Below, piece by piece: positions 34,921 through 43,051 of a stretch of DNA of 64,000 bases. The notes under the pieces are model-generated. The model did no database searches, had not been told where the DNA came from, and saw nothing but the letters and a program-made list of their open reading frames with translations. A program made the position numbers and the translations under genes. Position 1 is the first letter of the stretch. Each line of letters opens with the position of its first letter. Origin of the DNA: Parageobacillus thermantarcticus (GTDB lineage: Bacteria; Bacillota; Bacilli; Bacillales; Anoxybacillaceae); contig NZ_FOJS01000002.1 of assembly GCF_900111865.1 (NCBI RefSeq), positions 1 through 64,000 on the forward strand, written 5' to 3'.

Positions 34921-34952
34921 AAAAACGTGCTCCGCCAATAGCGAAACACGTT
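34921..34952 (-). terminator. Terminator of the thyA-dfrA operon
   Basis: AACGTG / CACGTT at the ends of an imperfect hairpin (GTTTCGCTATTGGCGGAGC loop region), then TTTTCG on the minus strand; overlaps the dfrA stop. Confidence 0.55.
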
Positions 34953-35439
34953 AATGTTTGCGTTCATAAACGGTAAACGCGTAATCATATCGATTTTTTT
35001 CATCTTTGATTCCTTTCGTATAGGAAACGAGCTGCCACTTTGACTCATCGAAAGCCGGATAAAACGTATCGCCAGGGAAACTCGCCTCAATTTTTGTAAT
35101 ATAAAGACGTTCGGCAAACGGCAATGTCGCTTGAAACAATTCCGCACCGCCAATGACAAACACTTCATCGTTGCGCTTGGCGACAAACTGATGAACCTCT
35201 TCGAGCGAATGGAGCACCGTGCATCCTTCCGCTTGAAACGACCGATTCCGCGTGACAACCACATTTTCTCTTCCCGGAAGCGGCCGCCCGATCGATTCGA
35301 ATGTTTTGCGTCCCATAATAATAGCGTGTCCCATCGTTACTTTTTTAAAATGCGCCAAATCGGCGGGCAAATGCCATGGCAGGCGATTGTCTTTGCCGAT
35401 GACGCGGTTTTGATCCATGGCGACAATATGTGAAATCAT
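34951..35439 (-). CDS. dfrA: Dihydrofolate reductase
   Basis: 162 residues. It reduces dihydrofolate to tetrahydrofolate with NADPH. Active-site pattern ISHIVAMDQNRVIGKDNRLPWHLPADL with the substrate Asp in PADLAHFK, NADPH sites MGRKTFESIGRPLPGR and VIGGAELF. It follows thyA by 12 bases, an operon that couples dTMP synthesis to cofactor recycling. Confidence 0.96.
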   Translation of the reverse strand: MISHIVAMDQNRVIGKDNRLPWHLPADLAHFKKVTMGHAIIMGRKTFESIGRPLPGRENVVVTRNRSFQAEGCTVLHSLEEVHQFVAKRNDEVFVIGGAELFQATLPFAERLYITKIEASFPGDTFYPAFDESKWQLVSYTKGIKDEKNRYDYAFTVYERKH

Positions 35440-35451
35440 CGTATCTCCCCT

Positions 35452-36246
35452 TTATACGGCGACCGGTGCTTTAATATGCGGATGCGGGTCATAGCCGACA
35501 ATTTCAAAATCCTCAAACTTGTATTCAAAAATCGAAGCGGGCTTCCGTTTGATCACCAGCTTTGGAAGCGGCCGCGGCTCTCTCGTCAGCTGCAATTTCG
35601 CTTGTTCAATATGATTTTTATACAGATGGACATCACCGCCATTGAAAATCAATTCACCGACGTCTAAATCGCACTGTTGGGCGATCATATGCGTCAACAG
35701 CGCGTAGCTGGCAATATTAAACGGCAATCCTAAAAACGTATCGACGGAGCGTTGCTGCCACATGCAAGAGAGCTTTCCGTCAGCGACATAAAATTGAAAC
35801 GCGTAATGGCAAGGCGGCAATTTCATGTTATCTAATTCTGCCACGTTCCATGCGCTTACTAATAAGCGGCGGGAATTCGGATTTCGTTTAATTTCTTCAA
35901 TCACCCAGCTGATTTGATCCACCGTTTTCCCGTCCGCCCCTTTCCAAGAACGCCATTGCGCGCCGTATATCGGGCCTAAATCGCCGTTTTCATCGGCCCA
36001 TTCGTCCCAAATCGTAACCCCGTTTTCCTGCAAATAACGGACGTTCGTATCTCCCTTTAGAAACCATAATAATTCGTAAATGATCGAGCGAATATGTAAT
36101 TTTTTCGTTGTTAAAAGCGGGAAGCCTTCTTGCAAATCAAAGCGAAGTTGACGGCCAAAAACGGATAATGTCCCGACTCCGGTGCGGTCGTCTTTTTCTA
36201 TTCCATTTTCTAAAATATCTTCCAATAGTTGTAAATATTGACGCAA
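35452..36246 (-). CDS. thyA: Thymidylate synthase (ThyA type)
   Basis: 264 residues from a TTG start at 36246 (protein starting [12 protein letters not shown]), the same length and register as E. coli ThyA; GAGGTG lies six bases upstream. It converts dUMP to dTMP with methylene-tetrahydrofolate. Nucleophile Cys in [15 protein letters not shown], phosphate-binding Arg in [13 protein letters not shown], folate-site DGDVHLY-type segment [13 protein letters not shown] and the C-terminal IKAPVAV. Equivalent to B. subtilis thyB by position. Confidence 0.96.
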   Translation of the reverse strand: MRQYLQLLEDILENGIEKDDRTGVGTLSVFGRQLRFDLQEGFPLLTTKKLHIRSIIYELLWFLKGDTNVRYLQENGVTIWDEWADENGDLGPIYGAQWRSWKGADGKTVDQISWVIEEIKRNPNSRRLLVSAWNVAELDNMKLPPCHYAFQFYVADGKLSCMWQQRSVDTFLGLPFNIASYALLTHMIAQQCDLDVGELIFNGGDVHLYKNHIEQAKLQLTREPRPLPKLVIKRKPASIFEYKFEDFEIVGYDPHPHIKAPVAV

Positions 36247-36298
36247 TGTTCTCACCTCATTTTCTATCATAAGGGACATCGCAGCGGAACACAATAAA

Positions 36299-36322
36299 AA
36301 AGAGCTCATTAGCGAGCTCTTT
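36299..36322 (-). terminator. Terminator after the Pro-Pro endopeptidase-like gene
   Basis: AAAGAGCTC / GAGCTCTTT with a six-base loop, then TTTTTATTG on the minus strand; the hairpin covers the gene's last codons. Confidence 0.75.
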
Positions 36323-37013
36323 GTTTTAGATCGCGGATAAATTGATACGTTTTTGGAGCGGCAGACTGCAAATGTTTGCGCGTATTCTCATTGTAGTAAT
36401 AATAAGCAAATGCCTCCGCAAAATATTCTTCCGGATACGTAAGAAAATAGTAATGATACGGAAATAGGTCCGCTGCCTCGTCTTGCCAAATCGCTCGAAA
36501 AGCAGGCATTTCATGTATATGGTGAAACACAATATAATCAAGCGAATGGGCGAATTCATGCAATTCCAAATTCACCGAACCGTGTCCTTGTCCTTTCTTG
36601 CTATGGCCAATTTGGACAAGCACTAAATGCGATCCGCCAAGCCCTGGAACATCATCCCACGTGGTCGATGACGACAAATATCCGCGCGGTATTTTTCCGC
36701 GCAAATGCCTTGCAGACGGTTCGTCGGTAAGCTTTCCATTCAACAATTGAACGTAAATATGATGATCCGCCGCTTTTTGTAGCAGCGGTAAATCGACATG
36801 GGCGAGCGTATCTATCATTTTTTTCGCCTCTTCGCGCGAATAATCCGTTTCCGGAACAATCACCATCGTTTTTAATATACGGTACGGCGCGGTGTTCTTT
36901 ACGGTTATATCGCTGTCATCAAGCAAAACGCCGTGCGCCGCCGGATACGGTGAAAGCGAAAGAAGTGGAACGATCGCGATCACCATCGCGATCAAAAAAA
37001 GAAACCGTTTCAT
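36309..37013 (-). CDS. Secreted Pro-Pro endopeptidase-like metalloprotease (anthrax lethal factor-like fold)
   Basis: 234 residues. A Sec signal peptide ([17 protein letters not shown], residues 4-20, cleavage near AHG) is followed by a compact zinc protease domain: [14 protein letters not shown] carries HExxH (about residue 152) and [16 protein letters not shown] the third zinc ligand and conserved Tyr. The [15 protein letters not shown] strand before it matches the ATLF/PPEP group, which cuts between prolines in surface adhesins; PPEPs are known from Geobacillus relatives. It sits between ypjP and thyA, where Bacillus subtilis has no such gene. Its substrate is not in the window. Confidence 0.8.
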   Translation of the reverse strand: MKRFLFLIAMVIAIVPLLSLSPYPAAHGVLLDDSDITVKNTAPYRILKTMVIVPETDYSREEAKKMIDTLAHVDLPLLQKAADHHIYVQLLNGKLTDEPSARHLRGKIPRGYLSSSTTWDDVPGLGGSHLVLVQIGHSKKGQGHGSVNLELHEFAHSLDYIVFHHIHEMPAFRAIWQDEAADLFPYHYYFLTYPEEYFAEAFAYYYYNENTRKHLQSAAPKTYQFIRDLKQRAR

Positions 37014-37164
37014 GAAGCCTTCCCCCGCTTCTTTACTGCAAATCTAATCATCTCTTTTTCTACTAACGAAAATTATAGCACACACCAAAACAGGGGGAAA
37101 ATTCATAAAATAAGGAAAAAATCTTTATGAAACGGTGCAAATGGAAAAAATTCTTAAAAGCCGT

Positions 37165-37776
37165 TTACGTCCGCCATTGCGGAGGCGTGTTTCTATCCCA
37201 ATAAATTTTCCCAAGTTCATAATGGGTTTGAAAATGGTCATGGTACGTATGGTAATGAAACTGAAACCAATAGCCATCTTGCGGCGGATGTTCGCGTCTG
37301 ACATGGAAGCGGATGATATCTTCCCCCGTGTCAATGCGATAAATATGGAAAATTCGCTCTCCCATCCCGCCCGATGGTTTTTCCGTGACCGCTAAATATT
37401 GCAGTTGTTCCTCTGGATATTGTTCGGCAATCGACGCGATAACTTCTTCGATGCGCGGCAAAATCACATCGCGAAACTCCTCTTCAATCACCGGGGCGAT
37501 TTTGCGGCCAAACTTTTCATACGATTGCGCTACCGCCTTTTCCATCGTTCGCTCAATAAATTGCCGCCGCGTTAAAATCGGTGCTTGCGTTTCCAGCTCG
37601 TTCGCAACAGACGTCGTTTGCGATCCGCCATGATTGTTTTGCCAATCGGAAGATGGTGAATCATCCGTCGCTGGTTCGTCAGCTGCCATTAATGAAGCGG
37701 GCGGAGTAACTAGGCCAAACGTACATACCGTGATCGCAACAACGAGCGCTTTTCTCAACCATTTGGGAAGTTTCAT
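37165..37776 (-). CDS. ypjP: YpjP-family secreted protein
   Basis: 203 residues. N-terminal signal peptide (KALVVAITVCTFGLVTPPASLMA, residues 9-31), a Ser/Asp-rich linker, then a domain with RRQFIERTMEKAVAQSYEKFG, IEEEFRDVILPRIEEVIASI and a His/Tyr-rich end (FHVRREHPPQDGYWFQFHYHTYHDHF). This matches Bacillus YpjP, uncharacterised, normally next to thyB-dfrA as here. The His/aromatic end could bind metal, but that is conjecture. Confidence 0.82.
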   Translation of the reverse strand: MKLPKWLRKALVVAITVCTFGLVTPPASLMAADEPATDDSPSSDWQNNHGGSQTTSVANELETQAPILTRRQFIERTMEKAVAQSYEKFGRKIAPVIEEEFRDVILPRIEEVIASIAEQYPEEQLQYLAVTEKPSGGMGERIFHIYRIDTGEDIIRFHVRREHPPQDGYWFQFHYHTYHDHFQTHYELGKIYWDRNTPPQWRT

Positions 37777-38097
37777 ACCATTTCACCTCACTTGCCCGAT
37801 TGTATTTTTCCGCTGTCTGCTTTCGCTGCGTTTTTTTATTTACTAAACTCGGTATGAAAAAAAGCTTTTGATGAAGTGAAGGGCGGCAAAAAACGACTGC
37901 GTTTTCTTAGCGCTTCTAGTTGATCGAAATAAAAATATCATCGGGCTTGGCCACATTTTCATACATACGCTCACCCCATTGGCTTATACATGGAAAAACG
38001 CTTTCTTTTTCCGCTTTAAATGATATATACTATGAATATATAAATAGTGTATCATACTTTTTGAAACAAAACATACGAAAGAAAGGCGGGAAACAAC
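37777..38097. other. Upstream region of ypjP and the 24-residue membrane peptide
   Basis: No gene. It contains an interrupted inverted repeat, GATATATACTAT and ATAGTGTATC, about 38025-38055, some 45 bases before the small peptide start; this may be an operator or promoter region. Otherwise unremarkable A+T-rich sequence. Confidence 0.35.
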
Positions 38098-38172
38098 ATG
38101 AGTGCGATCTTTTTTGCGGCAAGCATCATTACGATTCTTTATTTCATTTATAGCTGTATTGCGAATGCATAA
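38098..38172 (+). CDS. 24-residue single-helix membrane peptide
   Basis: MSAIFFAASIITILYFIYSC followed by IANA. It is one hydrophobic helix with a short polar N-terminus. AAAGGCGGG lies seven bases before the ATG, a convincing ribosome site, and a promoter-like region with an inverted repeat is upstream. The stop codon is immediately followed by the left end of the IS1182-type element, so either the element inserted exactly at the end of the gene or the original C-terminus was cut off. Function unknown. Confidence 0.5.
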   Translation: MSAIFFAASIITILYFIYSCIANA

Positions 38173-38219
38173 GAGGCTGTCCCAAAAGGTCGGTAAAACG
38201 ACCTTTTGAGGACAGCCTC
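38173..38219. repeat. Long hairpin at the left end of the IS1182-type element
   Basis: The left terminal repeat GAGGCTGTCC and following AAAAGGTCG are repeated in inverse order as CGACCTTTT and GGACAGCCTC around a six-base loop, giving a near-perfect hairpin of about 20 bp followed by a T-rich stretch. It would terminate plus-strand transcripts such as that of the 24-residue peptide. Confidence 0.75.
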
Positions 38220-38231
38220 TGTTTCTTTTTC

Positions 38232-38756
38232 TTACCATGAGGCAACGATTTGCCGGAATTTCTCCTCCAACTTCTGATCGTACTTTTCCGTTGATTTGCG
38301 CCAAACGAACGTGTACTTGTTGGCGTTGGCCTCGATTTTCGTTCCATCCAGAAAGTAATCCTCTAGTTTGACCAACCCTTCTTGACGCAGAAGATCGACA
38401 ATGGAGAAAAACGTTTCGTAAATGATGTCCTTCATCCGTTCCGACCGAAATCGGTTGATGGTGCGGAAATCCGGTGTTTGATGGCCGGATAGCCACATAA
38501 AATAAATGTTTTCTTTCAATTGCTTGGCGATTTGGCGAGAGGAATAGATCCGATTGACGTAGGCATACAGGATGACTTTCAACATCATTTTCGGATGATA
38601 GGCTGGGCGGCCTCCGCCAGGATAGAGGGAAGCGAACAGAGCCGGATCCATTTTTTCCACGGCTAGATCCACGATCCGGCAAAGATGATGTTTGGGAATG
38701 AGAATTTCAAGATCCATTGGCAAAATGAGTTGATCTCGGTTATAATAAATGTACAT
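38232..38756 (-). pseudogene. IS1182-family transposase, N-terminal fragment
   Basis: From MYIYYNRDQLILPMDLE the frame follows the IS1182 transposase N-terminus: YPGGGRPAYHPKMMLKVILYAY, SSRQIAKQLKEN, MWLSGHQTPDFRTINRFRSE and DYFLDGTKIEANANKYTFVW with the first DDE-type Asp. It ends after 174 residues at RQIVASW-TAA, where full-length enzymes of about 450-480 residues continue. Not functional. Confidence 0.8.
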
Positions 38757-38889
38757 AAGAAAACCGTCCTTTCTTGGTAGGGTTGTGGTGACTCTATTAT
38801 ACCAAAGAAGGAACGGTTTTCTTCTTTTTTTGCCCAAAAAAATTGTCCCAAAAGCGAACGCTATGCGAACACTTTTGGGACATCCTCCG

Positions 38890-39021
38890 TTAATCGACTT
38901 TTGTTTTCTTGCGGGCGGAGTCAAGTTCGTACGCTCCCGTTTCCGTTTGCGTTGTTCCTTGTCCTTTCACGTTTGGCGCACTTATCCCGGTTTTCGACGG
39001 ATCTTTCTTCCGTTTCGTCAT
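38890..39021 (-). CDS. Small basic protein, YuzL-like or small spore protein
   Basis: 43 residues, MTKRKKDPSKTGISAPNVKG then QGTTQTETGAYELDSARKKTKVD: hydrophilic, Lys-rich at both ends, no hydrophobic core, as in small acid-soluble spore proteins and the YuzL family. GGAGGT stands eight bases before the ATG at 39021. The stop lies only two bases from the IS1182-type element, whose insertion just missed the gene. Family assignment is by resemblance only. Confidence 0.6.
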   Translation of the reverse strand: MTKRKKDPSKTGISAPNVKGQGTTQTETGAYELDSARKKTKVD

Positions 39022-39147
39022 CGCATGTCACCTCCGCCTTTAACGTCCCCTTGTGATTTTCCTTTTATTCCTTTTCGTTCACCAAAGTTAAGTTCTTTTA
39101 AGCAAGCGGTCCTAACGACATAAAAAAAAGGATGCCTAATAAGCATC

Positions 39148-39585
39148 CTATTCACAATATTTTGCAAATGCATTCATAATGTTTTCCATTACCGTTTCCA
39201 TCGATTGAAATTCAATTTCCTCGCGCGGAATAAAATGAACGACTTCTTTTCCTTTTAACAGCGCCATGGATGGCGACGAAGGGGCATAGCCAACAAAATA
39301 TTCGCGCATTTTCGCGGTCGCTTCTCGATCTTGGCCGGCAAACACCGTCACTAAATGATCCGGCTTTTTCTCGCTGCGCAGTACAGCCTGCGTTGCCGCT
39401 GGTCGCGCCAATCCTGCCGCGCATCCGCAAACAGAGTTCACCACTACAAATGTCGTTCCTTCGGCGTTTTCCATAAACTGTTCGACTTCCTCGCTTGTGC
39501 GAAGCTCGCGGAATCCAGCGCGCACAAGTTCGTCGCGCATCGGCTGCACAAGCTGGCGCATATACTCCTCATAAGCCATGGACAT
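39148..39585 (-). CDS. Bacilliredoxin BrxA/BrxB (YphP/YqiW family)
   Basis: 145 residues, thioredoxin fold with the CGC active site in VVNSVCGCAAGLARPA (about residue 53). It removes bacillithiol from S-bacillithiolated proteins. Position after the thyA block matches yphP (brxA) of Bacillus. The start at 39585 (MSMAYEEYMRQ) follows GGAGGG by nine bases. Confidence 0.9.
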   Translation of the reverse strand: MSMAYEEYMRQLVQPMRDELVRAGFRELRTSEEVEQFMENAEGTTFVVVNSVCGCAAGLARPAATQAVLRSEKKPDHLVTVFAGQDREATAKMREYFVGYAPSSPSMALLKGKEVVHFIPREEIEFQSMETVMENIMNAFAKYCE

Positions 39586-39730
39586 AACAGCAATCCCTCC
39601 CAACGATATTCAATGCCATCAGCATACTATTTTATTTTTGAAAAATCAATCAAAATGATCATACTTACGTTGCAAACCGGTAAAACTGTCGCAACCACTG
39701 AACCTCAAAAGCGCTTCGTTCATTTAAAAG

Positions 39731-40108
39731 TTACACCTTGATTGTAATAAACTGAAGAACGATGGGAGCCCCTTTAGTTGGAGCGTCAGCAGTTTTTAAA
39801 ATCAGCTTTCCTTCTTGAACCTCATATAACGTTTCAGGCTGCAAAACCCCATTGATAAACAAGTTAATAAACGACACTTGTTTTGGGTCCAAAATCCCCC
39901 GATTTCCGTATTCTTTTAATTCATCTTCATTAGTATAAACGGTTTTAACGCCATCGGATATGGCGTTATATTGATAAGTATCCACTTGTAAAATCCGGGA
40001 TGGAATATTCAAAGTCACGCGAAGCTGAATGGTTGATACGTTGTTGATCCAATCATAAACTTTTGGAACGGCAATAACATGTTTTTCGTATTTGGAAATT
40101 CTCTTCAT
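39731..40108 (-). CDS. DUF4183 spore-surface-type protein (paralogue 1)
   Basis: 125 residues. The conserved DUF4183 elements are visible: [20 protein letters not shown], then [44 protein letters not shown]. The family occurs in exosporium and spore-coat surface proteins of Bacillaceae. No signal peptide, in keeping with deposition from the mother cell. It faces a second DUF4183 gene across 360 bases. Start MKRIS at 40108. Confidence 0.8.
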   Translation of the reverse strand: MKRISKYEKHVIAVPKVYDWINNVSTIQLRVTLNIPSRILQVDTYQYNAISDGVKTVYTNEDELKEYGNRGILDPKQVSFINLFINGVLQPETLYEVQEGKLILKTADAPTKGAPIVLQFITIKV

Positions 40109-40153
40109 TGCTGATACCACCCAAATAAAAAATTCGGCAAACCATGCGTTAAT

Positions 40154-40423
40154 TCAATGAAATGGTTCAGCATTATCATATTCAAAATCCGTCAATAAAG
40201 TGAGTTTAAGAATGTTGGTTAGCACTCGCCTCATTTTATAGGGCAGATTCCTTATTTCATCGTTGTTGTGACAACTGCCAAGTCCATTGATGCAAATAAG
40301 ACATATAATGAATTGCAAATATTGCTGGTGATCAATAAAACGAACTACATCAGCGTATACGTCGAAGAACCACGCTTTTGCTTCCATAAGAGCAACCATT
40401 AACGCTTTCTGGTGTGGTTCTCC
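40154..40423 (-). CDS. Doubtful small ORF between the DUF4183 genes
   Basis: About 88-90 residues from a GTG near 40420, with a protein-like centre (AWFFDVYADVVRFIDHQQYL, EIRNLPYKMRRVLTNILKLTLLTDF). No convincing ribosome site and no recognised family. The frame overlaps the leader of the plus-strand DUF4183 gene. It could be a real lineage-specific gene, a remnant, or chance. Confidence 0.25.
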   Translation of the reverse strand, partial: GEPHQKALMVALMEAKAWFFDVYADVVRFIDHQQYLQFIICLICINGLGSCHNNDEIRNLPYKMRRVLTNILKLTLLTDFEYDNAEPFH

Positions 40424-40465
40424 ATTGATCACCTTACCATCATGTAAAGTGAGGGGGATCTATGT

Positions 40466-40849
40466 ATGGCTCTTCAATTAATCAAACTGTTTGTTTCCGC
40501 TACCACTACAACAGATGCGGTGCCAACCGATACAAGATTTTTCTATATTACAACAACAGAAACAGCCGCAGGCGCGACGTTGACCATTGATGCGGCAAGC
40601 TTTTTGCAAGACGACGGAAACCCGGCTACAGAGCTGCCAGCATTAGCGACAAACAACAGTTACTATAATGTTTATATTAACGGCGTTTTGCAAATGGAAG
40701 GCATCACCACATATACACCGGGTGCCACAGGCGTCGGGTCACTTGCCATTAACGTGCCTGCCGGCGGAGATCCAATCCCGGCAAATACCCCAATTGTGCT
40801 AGAAATTGTGCAATTTGCCCCGTCATCTACAACGACTGTTACAACATAA
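40466..40849 (+). CDS. DUF4183 spore-surface-type protein (paralogue 2)
   Basis: 127 residues. Same fold as the opposite gene: TRFFYITTTETAAGATLTID, then NNSYYNVYINGVLQMEGITTYTPGA and IPANTPIVLEIVQFAPSS. Very Thr/Ala-rich with almost no Lys or Arg, as in exosporium surface proteins. The start MALQLIKLF is preceded by GTGAGGGGG; the slightly upstream GTG/ATG are alternatives. A strong terminator follows. Likely sigma-K-dependent, inferred from family only. Confidence 0.8.
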   Translation: MALQLIKLFVSATTTTDAVPTDTRFFYITTTETAAGATLTIDAASFLQDDGNPATELPALATNNSYYNVYINGVLQMEGITTYTPGATGVGSLAINVPAGGDPIPANTPIVLEIVQFAPSSTTTVTT

Positions 40850-40874
40850 TATAAAAAGGACTTTACATTAACAG

Positions 40875-40905
40875 AAAAGGCGCGACGAAATCCGTCGTGC
40901 CTTTT
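40875..40905 (+). terminator. Terminator after DUF4183 paralogue 2
   Basis: AAAAGGCGCGACG / CGTCGTGCCTTTT, near-perfect 13-bp stem, five-base loop, then CTATT. Confidence 0.8.
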
Positions 40906-41060
40906 CTATTAGCATGCAAGTGTATCGATTACAGTTTTCTAGAAATAAAACATAAACATCCACTTCTTTTCCTTTCCCGGTTGGATGGTCCAATTTGTTT
41001 TTGAAAAATAAAACTTCCCGTTTCGCCCACATTTTCGAAGGCGAAGCAGGAAGCACGTCG

Positions 41061-42197
41061 TTATTTTTCTTTTTTCCGACTCTCCGTCATCTGTTTCCAT
41101 ACCGACCCTTTCGCTTCTTCGCCGCCTTCAATGCGCTCAATCGCCATTTTGACTTGCATACTTACTTCAAATTCCGGATCGTTTTCCGCCGCTTTTAACG
41201 CCGGAAGCGCCGATGCGTCGCCGACTTCGTATAAAAACATGGCAGCGCGCCAACGGACAAGCTTGCTTGGGTCTTTCAACGCCTCGATCATCACCGGAAT
41301 CGCTTCCGGATCGCCAATGTCCGACAAGCAGTCACCGGCGGTACGGCGGACGGACACCGACTTATCTTTTAGTGCTTCATACAAATACGGCAACACCTTT
41401 TTGCCGCCGACCATCCCTAAATACGCGGTCGCCAAACGGCGAATCGCTACTTTTTCATCTTTCAGCGCTTTTGCAAGCACCGGTATATCGTCTTCACTTG
41501 GATCCGCCATTTGCTCTAGCGCCGCATACCGTTTTTGCCAATCCGGATCATCGAGCATTTCTTCCGTTACTTTGACGCTCGGACGTTTTTGCGCCGTTTT
41601 TGCCTGTTCGCCGCGGCGGAACATTTGCACGATTCGCTCTAATCGTTCCGGCGGGTATGCTGCAGAAAGCTCTTCGACTACTTCATTGCCGATTTCTTCA
41701 AACGTGCCGTAGCGCACGCCTTTTTCGACCCATTTCCGCTCTAGCACGACATTGTCCGCATATTTTTGCGCTTCAATGACCGCATCGATAAATGGTTGCG
41801 GAAGTCCGACGCGGTGCTCCCGTTCCCCATCCGTTAATTTCACTTGCATCGGCAGCCCATACAGCATTTGTACATATACTTTTACTTCCCCAAAGTGTTC
41901 GTTCGGCTTTTCCGTTTTTTCTTGCTCTTCTTCGACTTCTTCGCCAAACACTTCGCGCACTTTCGTTAAAATCTCTTTCCAGTCGTATTTCGGATTGCGC
42001 TCAATCGCCAAAAAGTCGGCGACATGGTAAATTCCTTTTACCCCTTCGATTTTCATCAGCTGCTGAATGAGAGGCGGCGCCGCATCGACATTATCCGGCT
42101 TATAGTTATGGCTCGTGCCAAACGGCAATTCTTCATCTAGCAATACTTTCATCGTGTTCGGGCTTGGGGTTGGCTCAATCGATTTAATTTTCAACAC
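41061..42197 (-). CDS. ypgR: YpgR/CvfC-like protein: NifU-N-like domain plus HEAT repeats
   Basis: 378 residues from a GTG at 42197 (SD GGAGGG five bases upstream; TTG next to it also possible), matching Bacillus YpgR in length. Residues 1-80 form a Nfu N-terminal domain (IKSIEPTPSPNTMKVLLDEEL); residues 230-360 are HEAT-type repeats (EMLDDPDWQKRYAALEQMADP, KVAIRRLATAYLGMVGGKKVLP, VSVRRTAGDCLSDIGDPEAIPV). Staphylococcal CvfC is a virulence regulator of unknown mechanism. Role here unknown; an iron-sulfur link is only suggested by the N-terminal domain. Confidence 0.82.
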   Translation of the reverse strand: MLKIKSIEPTPSPNTMKVLLDEELPFGTSHNYKPDNVDAAPPLIQQLMKIEGVKGIYHVADFLAIERNPKYDWKEILTKVREVFGEEVEEEQEKTEKPNEHFGEVKVYVQMLYGLPMQVKLTDGEREHRVGLPQPFIDAVIEAQKYADNVVLERKWVEKGVRYGTFEEIGNEVVEELSAAYPPERLERIVQMFRRGEQAKTAQKRPSVKVTEEMLDDPDWQKRYAALEQMADPSEDDIPVLAKALKDEKVAIRRLATAYLGMVGGKKVLPYLYEALKDKSVSVRRTAGDCLSDIGDPEAIPVMIEALKDPSKLVRWRAAMFLYEVGDASALPALKAAENDPEFEVSMQVKMAIERIEGGEEAKGSVWKQMTESRKKEK

Positions 42198-42470
42198 GTT
42201 TCCCTCCTCGTTTAATTTTGTACAGCACAGCAGGATAACGCGCAAAACCGCTTTTCCTACACGTGCACGCTCGCCGTTCCATGTATCCAGCAAACGCCTT
42301 CCTAATGGCCTATCTTCAGTTTCCGATGATGAAACCTCAGAATTTGTGCATGATTGGGCGGAATGCATATAATCATTTAGGCGTTGATCGGTGAAGCCAG
42401 CACTAGCCATCATAAAATTTAGCCCGCATTGTCATCATTGTTACACTGCAAAACGGATGATCCATTGACA
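42198..42470. other. Upstream region of ypgR
   Basis: The ypgR frame stays open upstream for 72 codons (to 42413), but the sequence there (QSCTNSEVSSSETEDRPLGRR) does not match the family and the SD favours 42197. No other element recognised; it must hold the ypgR promoter. Confidence 0.35.
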
Positions 42471-42508
42471 AAAAACCGCCCTTCCTTCGTTTCGGAAAGA
42501 CAGTTTTT
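42471..42508 (-). terminator. Terminator of bsaA
   Basis: Imperfect hairpin AAACTGTCTTTCC ... GGAAGGGCGGTTT with TTTTTTG on the minus strand, a few bases after the bsaA stop. Confidence 0.6.
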
Positions 42509-42514
42509 CGTTCG

Positions 42515-42991
42515 CTACAACAATTTTTCAATTTCGCTTTTTAGCTCGCTCGGCTTCGTCTGTGGAGCAAAACGGGCAACGACATTTCCGTTGCGATCAA
42601 TTAAAAACTTCGTGAAATTCCACTTAATCGCTTTCGTCCCGAACACTCCCGGCGCTTTTTCCGTTAAATAGCGGAAAAGAGGATGGGCTTGTTCACCGTT
42701 GACGTCAACTTTTGCAAACATTGGGAAAGTCACGCCGTAATTGACTTGGCAAAACTGTTCGATCTCTTCTTCCGTTCCCGGCTCTTGATTTCCAAATTGA
42801 TTGCACGGGAAACCAAGGACAACAAATCCACGGTTGCGATACTGTTCATACAGTTCCTGCAATTCTTTATATTGAGGGGTAAAGCCGCATTTGCTTGCCG
42901 TATTTACGATAAGAAGCACTTTTCCTTTGTAATCCGCTAACGACTGTTCTTCGCCGCGAATCGTTTTCGCTGTAAAATCATAAATGCTCAT
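42515..42991 (-). CDS. bsaA: Glutathione peroxidase homologue BsaA (thiol peroxidase)
   Basis: 158 residues. Cys in [11 protein letters not shown], Gln in [12 protein letters not shown], Trp in [13 protein letters not shown]: the standard Cys-type site. Shorter than the copy at 14625-15176, lacking its 25-residue insert, and equal to Bacillus BsaA; the position between ypgR and metA is conserved. Reduces hydroperoxides, probably with thioredoxin. Confidence 0.9.
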   Translation of the reverse strand: MSIYDFTAKTIRGEEQSLADYKGKVLLIVNTASKCGFTPQYKELQELYEQYRNRGFVVLGFPCNQFGNQEPGTEEEIEQFCQVNYGVTFPMFAKVDVNGEQAHPLFRYLTEKAPGVFGTKAIKWNFTKFLIDRNGNVVARFAPQTKPSELKSEIEKLL

Positions 42992-43051
42992 CGCTTTTCA
43001 CCTCTCTTTTCATCATATTGGATTTTCCGGCGTTTTTCCACTTCCGTGCCT

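Larger units (their letters stand above)
38173..38887. mobile_element. 715-bp internally deleted IS1182-type element
   Basis: Ends match as inverted repeats: GAGGCTGTCCCAAAAG on the left and, reversed, GAGGATGTCCCAAAAG on the right (15/16). Inside is only the N-terminal third of an IS1182 transposase on the minus strand; the catalytic C-terminal part is gone and the frame stops just before the left end. It is therefore a non-autonomous derivative that full-length relatives might mobilise. No clear target duplication is seen (flanks TAA and CGTTAA). Confidence 0.75.

Noticed and set aside
40220-40228. TTAGCACTC, a perfect CIRCE half site between the DUF4183 genes
   Set aside because: The sequence nine bases later (TATAGGGCA) bears no resemblance to GAGTGCTAA, so no operator can form.
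42198-42413. 72-codon N-terminal extension of YpgR
   Set aside because: Does not match family members; GTG at 42197 with a strong GGAGGG gives the usual length.
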